From a bacterium (lineage in GTDB: Bacteria > Vulcanimicrobiota > Vulcanimicrobiia > Vulcanimicrobiales > Vulcanimicrobiaceae): DNA of 64,000 nucleotides. The stretch spans positions 1 through 64,000 of the forward strand of contig JAJYFL010000005.1 of the NCBI GenBank assembly GCA_021790935.1. The letters are read 5' to 3'. The first letter of the stretch is position 1. Each line of letters begins with the position of its first letter. A program made the position numbers and the translations under genes. This document shows, piece after piece, positions 62,396 to 64,000 of the stretch. The notes under the pieces were generated by a model. The model ran no database searches, was not told the DNA's origin, and saw nothing but the letters and a program-made list of their open reading frames with translations.

Positions 62396-62793
62396 CAGGA
62401 GTTCAACGCCTGTTCGATATACCGGCGTACCTCGACCAGCGCAGTGAATCTGCCGCTGAGCAAAAGCTCCGTTGGCGCATGGCCGCCGAATGCGGGGTTC
62501 GGGCGATGGACCCACTGATCGGCGAAGCGTTCGTCGCCATACAGCCGGTGCAGCCCGTCGTAGATGCCCAACAGGTGCGAGATCCGTTCGAGCGCGTCCG
62601 GCTCGAGCGGGGCACGGTCGTTTTCCGCCCAATCCCGCACGGTGCGCGGTGGGCGATTGAGCAGCGCTGGCAGGTGATGCTTGCGCAGGTTCCAGTGCTC
62701 CGCGACGCGTTCGAGGAGTTTAAGGGCGACCGTGCGGCGTACCGCCGGCGTCTCGTGGGCCAGCCCAATCAAGCTGGAATACGATGCGGCCAT
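62395..62793 (-). CDS. Xre/MbcA/ParS-type antitoxin
   Basis: A 132-residue antitoxin. An N-terminal helix-turn-helix-like region (LKLLERVAEHWNLRKHHLPA, then RTVRDWAEND) is followed by the toxin-binding domain (ALERISHLLGIYDGLHRLYG, VHRPNPAFGGHAPTELLLSG). This is the standard partner of RES toxins and should repress the operon. It is transcribed just before the toxin. Confidence 0.9.
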   Translation of the reverse strand: MAASYSSLIGLAHETPAVRRTVALKLLERVAEHWNLRKHHLPALLNRPPRTVRDWAENDRAPLEPDALERISHLLGIYDGLHRLYGDERFADQWVHRPNPAFGGHAPTELLLSGRFTALVEVRRYIEQALNS

Positions 62794-62801
62794 ATTGCCA
62801 T

Positions 62802-62831
62802 ATTATAGCATAAATGTGGCAAAAGTGCCAC
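62802..62831 (-). promoter_or_regulatory. promoter and operator of the RES/Xre pair
   Basis: On the minus strand TATAAT (62807-62802) ends 9 bases before the antitoxin ATG, so the mRNA is likely leaderless or nearly so. GTGGCA-AAAG-TGCCAC (62816-62831) is an inverted repeat near the -35 region, and a further TGCCA half-site is at 62796-62800. These fit autoregulation by the antitoxin. Confidence 0.6.
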
Positions 62832-62888
62832 CATGCGGACGGCTTGGGTAGTGGTCCCATTTGAAGGGGGGCCATGCCTGCCGCTGAG

Positions 62889-63071
62889 TTACATGAGGTC
62901 GGGCAGGTTTCCGAGATCGTGCACCGTCCAGAGCCGATCCGTAAGCCCTGCTTTGATTGCCGGCGTCGTCTTGATCGTCGAGTGCTTCCGGCAGAAGTTG
63001 TAGTGCATGAAGTAGAGCGCGGGGGCGCGCTGTAGGTTCTGTGCCTTCTTCGAAAAGGCGTTCGTTAGTCG
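62889..63071 (-). pseudogene. IS1-family transposase C-terminal fragment
   Basis: A 60-residue frame begins RLTNAFSKKAQNLQRAPALY, continues HYNFCRKHSTIKTTPAIKAG and ends at a TAA. This matches the C terminus of IS1-type DDE transposases. The N-terminal three quarters are absent, so it is a remnant. It starts 2 bases after the ssb stop, at the border of the block that separates ssb from rpsR. Confidence 0.8.
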
Positions 63072-63072
63072 C

Positions 63073-63525
63073 CTAGAACGGGATCTCGTCGTCGAGGGCG
63101 TCGTCGATCGCGCCGCCGGAGGATGCGCCCGCTACAGCACCGGCGGGTGCCGCGTTGCGGCCGCCCGACCACTCGTCGCCACCGCTCTCGCTGCGGTCGC
63201 GCGGCGAGCCGAGCATCTGCATCGTGTTGATCACGACCTCGGTCGCCTGGCGCTTGTTGCCTTCCTTGTCGTCGTACTGACGAATGGAAAGCCGCCCTTC
63301 AACCAAGCATGACATGCCCTTCTTGAGGTACGTGTTGCAGGTTTCGGCGAGCTTCTCCCACGCGACAACGTCGATGAAGAGCGTGTCTTCCGGTTTTGGG
63401 TCGCGCTTGTTGGGATTCACGGCCAGGCGAAACTTCGTAACACCCGCCCCGGACGCGATATACCGAATCTCGGGGTCCCGGACCAGCGTCCCGACCAGGA
63501 TGACCTTATTGAACGATGCCGCCAT
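63073..63525 (-). CDS. ssb: single-stranded DNA-binding protein
   Basis: A 150-residue SSB: OB fold with FNKVILVGTLVRDPEIRYI and FIDVVAWEKLAE, a glycine-rich linker, and the acidic tip DDEIPF that binds partner proteins. It follows rpsF by 91 bases on the same strand. Confidence 0.96.
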   Translation of the reverse strand: MAASFNKVILVGTLVRDPEIRYIASGAGVTKFRLAVNPNKRDPKPEDTLFIDVVAWEKLAETCNTYLKKGMSCLVEGRLSIRQYDDKEGNKRQATEVVINTMQMLGSPRDRSESGGDEWSGGRNAAPAGAVAGASSGGAIDDALDDEIPF

Positions 63526-63616
63526 GTTGCGCTACTCTTTCTCCGGCTATAACGGTGCTCTGCGAATACTTCACGACGCCGATCGTACGCGCTAGGTGTG
63601 CCACCAGCCTGGCACT

Positions 63617-63952
63617 TTACAGCGTGGGGATGGGCGGCGGCGCCTTCTCGGCGGCCAGGGCATGTTTGTCGAGCTTGATCAGCAGCGCGCGCATGACGTT
63701 TTCGTTTAGCGTGAGTTGGCGCTCTAGCTCCTTGGCCGCAGCGGCGTCGCTCTGGAAGCGCATCACCGCGTAGATGCCCTCGCGTACGTCGTTCATCTCG
63801 TAGGCCAGGCGCTTCTTGCCCAGTTTCTCGGTGGCCAGCACCGAGCCGCCGATCTGTTTGAGCTGCTCGGCAATCGCCGCGATGCGCTCGTCGGCCTCGG
63901 CTTCTTCGAAATTCGGCCGCAAAATATAGGTTACTTCGTAATCGACGCTCAT
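63617..63952 (-). CDS. rpsF: 30S ribosomal protein S6
   Basis: A 111-residue S6: YEVTYILRPNFEEAEADERI and TEKLGKKRLAYEMNDVREGI are diagnostic. GAGAGG lies upstream of the ATG at 63952. It is the first gene of the rpsF-ssb pair. Confidence 0.96.
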   Translation of the reverse strand: MSVDYEVTYILRPNFEEAEADERIAAIAEQLKQIGGSVLATEKLGKKRLAYEMNDVREGIYAVMRFQSDAAAAKELERQLTLNENVMRALLIKLDKHALAAEKAPPPIPTL

Positions 63953-64000
63953 GGTTATCCCTCTCCGGACGCTCGCTTGCGGCGAGTGGCCCACCGAGCC

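Overview
The window is a gene-dense, GC-rich bacterial chromosome segment. A TonB-dependent receptor, a lipoprotein with a lipobox, several Sec signal peptides, and lysA with DAP-type peptidoglycan genes point to a diderm bacterium. An exact phylum cannot be read off directly. The mix (DUF1858-Mrp, a lysine-rich H1-like protein, LonC-type protease beside dnaB, carboxypeptidase-regulatory TonB receptors) would suit an uncultured lineage such as Eremiobacterota (WPS-2), but this is a low-confidence inference.

Layout. 1-3878 (minus): end of a complex-I / group-4-hydrogenase-like operon (HyfC-, HyfE-, HyfF- and truncated HyfG-like). 4309-8383: universal stress protein, MFS transporter, secreted protein, hydrolase, lysine-rich histone-like protein. 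8570-21000: transporter and kinase-like pair, left-handed beta-helix protein, GIY-YIG/cyclophilin fusion, anti-sigma kinase, M28 peptidase, HemL-like aminotransferase, DUF1858-Mrp, amidohydrolase, M48 peptidase, FolK-FolE2 fusion. 20943-26451: sugar and cell-wall genes (ManA, amidase, LysA, DacB, SIS protein). 26643-34533: TonB receptor, TIM-barrel protein, and an oligopeptide-type ABC importer lacking ATPases. 34542-39200: MsrA, P-type ATPase, DHA2 exporter, tRNA-Thr(CGU). 39459-46644: a second, complete Hyf/Ehr-like operon. 46929-51529: gamma-CA-like protein, then dnaB, lon, rplI, rpsR (minus). 51831-62793: accessory block (glutamine synthetase, a GH1 enzyme with an inserted solute-binding domain, SDR, isocitrate dehydrogenase, a MITE, CPBP protease, a RES/Xre toxin-antitoxin pair, a transposase remnant). 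63073-63952: ssb and rpsF.

Most notable are three things. (1) The 39-46 kb operon encodes all subunits of a small complex-I-like machine. Its large subunit has lost both NiFe-binding CxxC motifs. Its small subunit, fused to a ferredoxin-like domain, has lost every proximal iron-sulfur ligand. The membrane pump residues are kept. It looks like a redox-silent relative of the Ehr (energy-converting hydrogenase-related) complexes. A paralogous operon at 1-3878 also lacks the first CxxC. (2) A GH1 glycosidase has a family-3 solute-binding domain in its middle whose two halves are in swapped (circularly permuted) order. (3) The normally contiguous rpsF-ssb-rpsR-rplI operon is split by about 11.5 kb, with an IS1-type transposase remnant right after ssb. 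A dispersed ~90 bp palindromic repeat occurs three times between genes, and one copy supplies the start codon of a lipoprotein gene.
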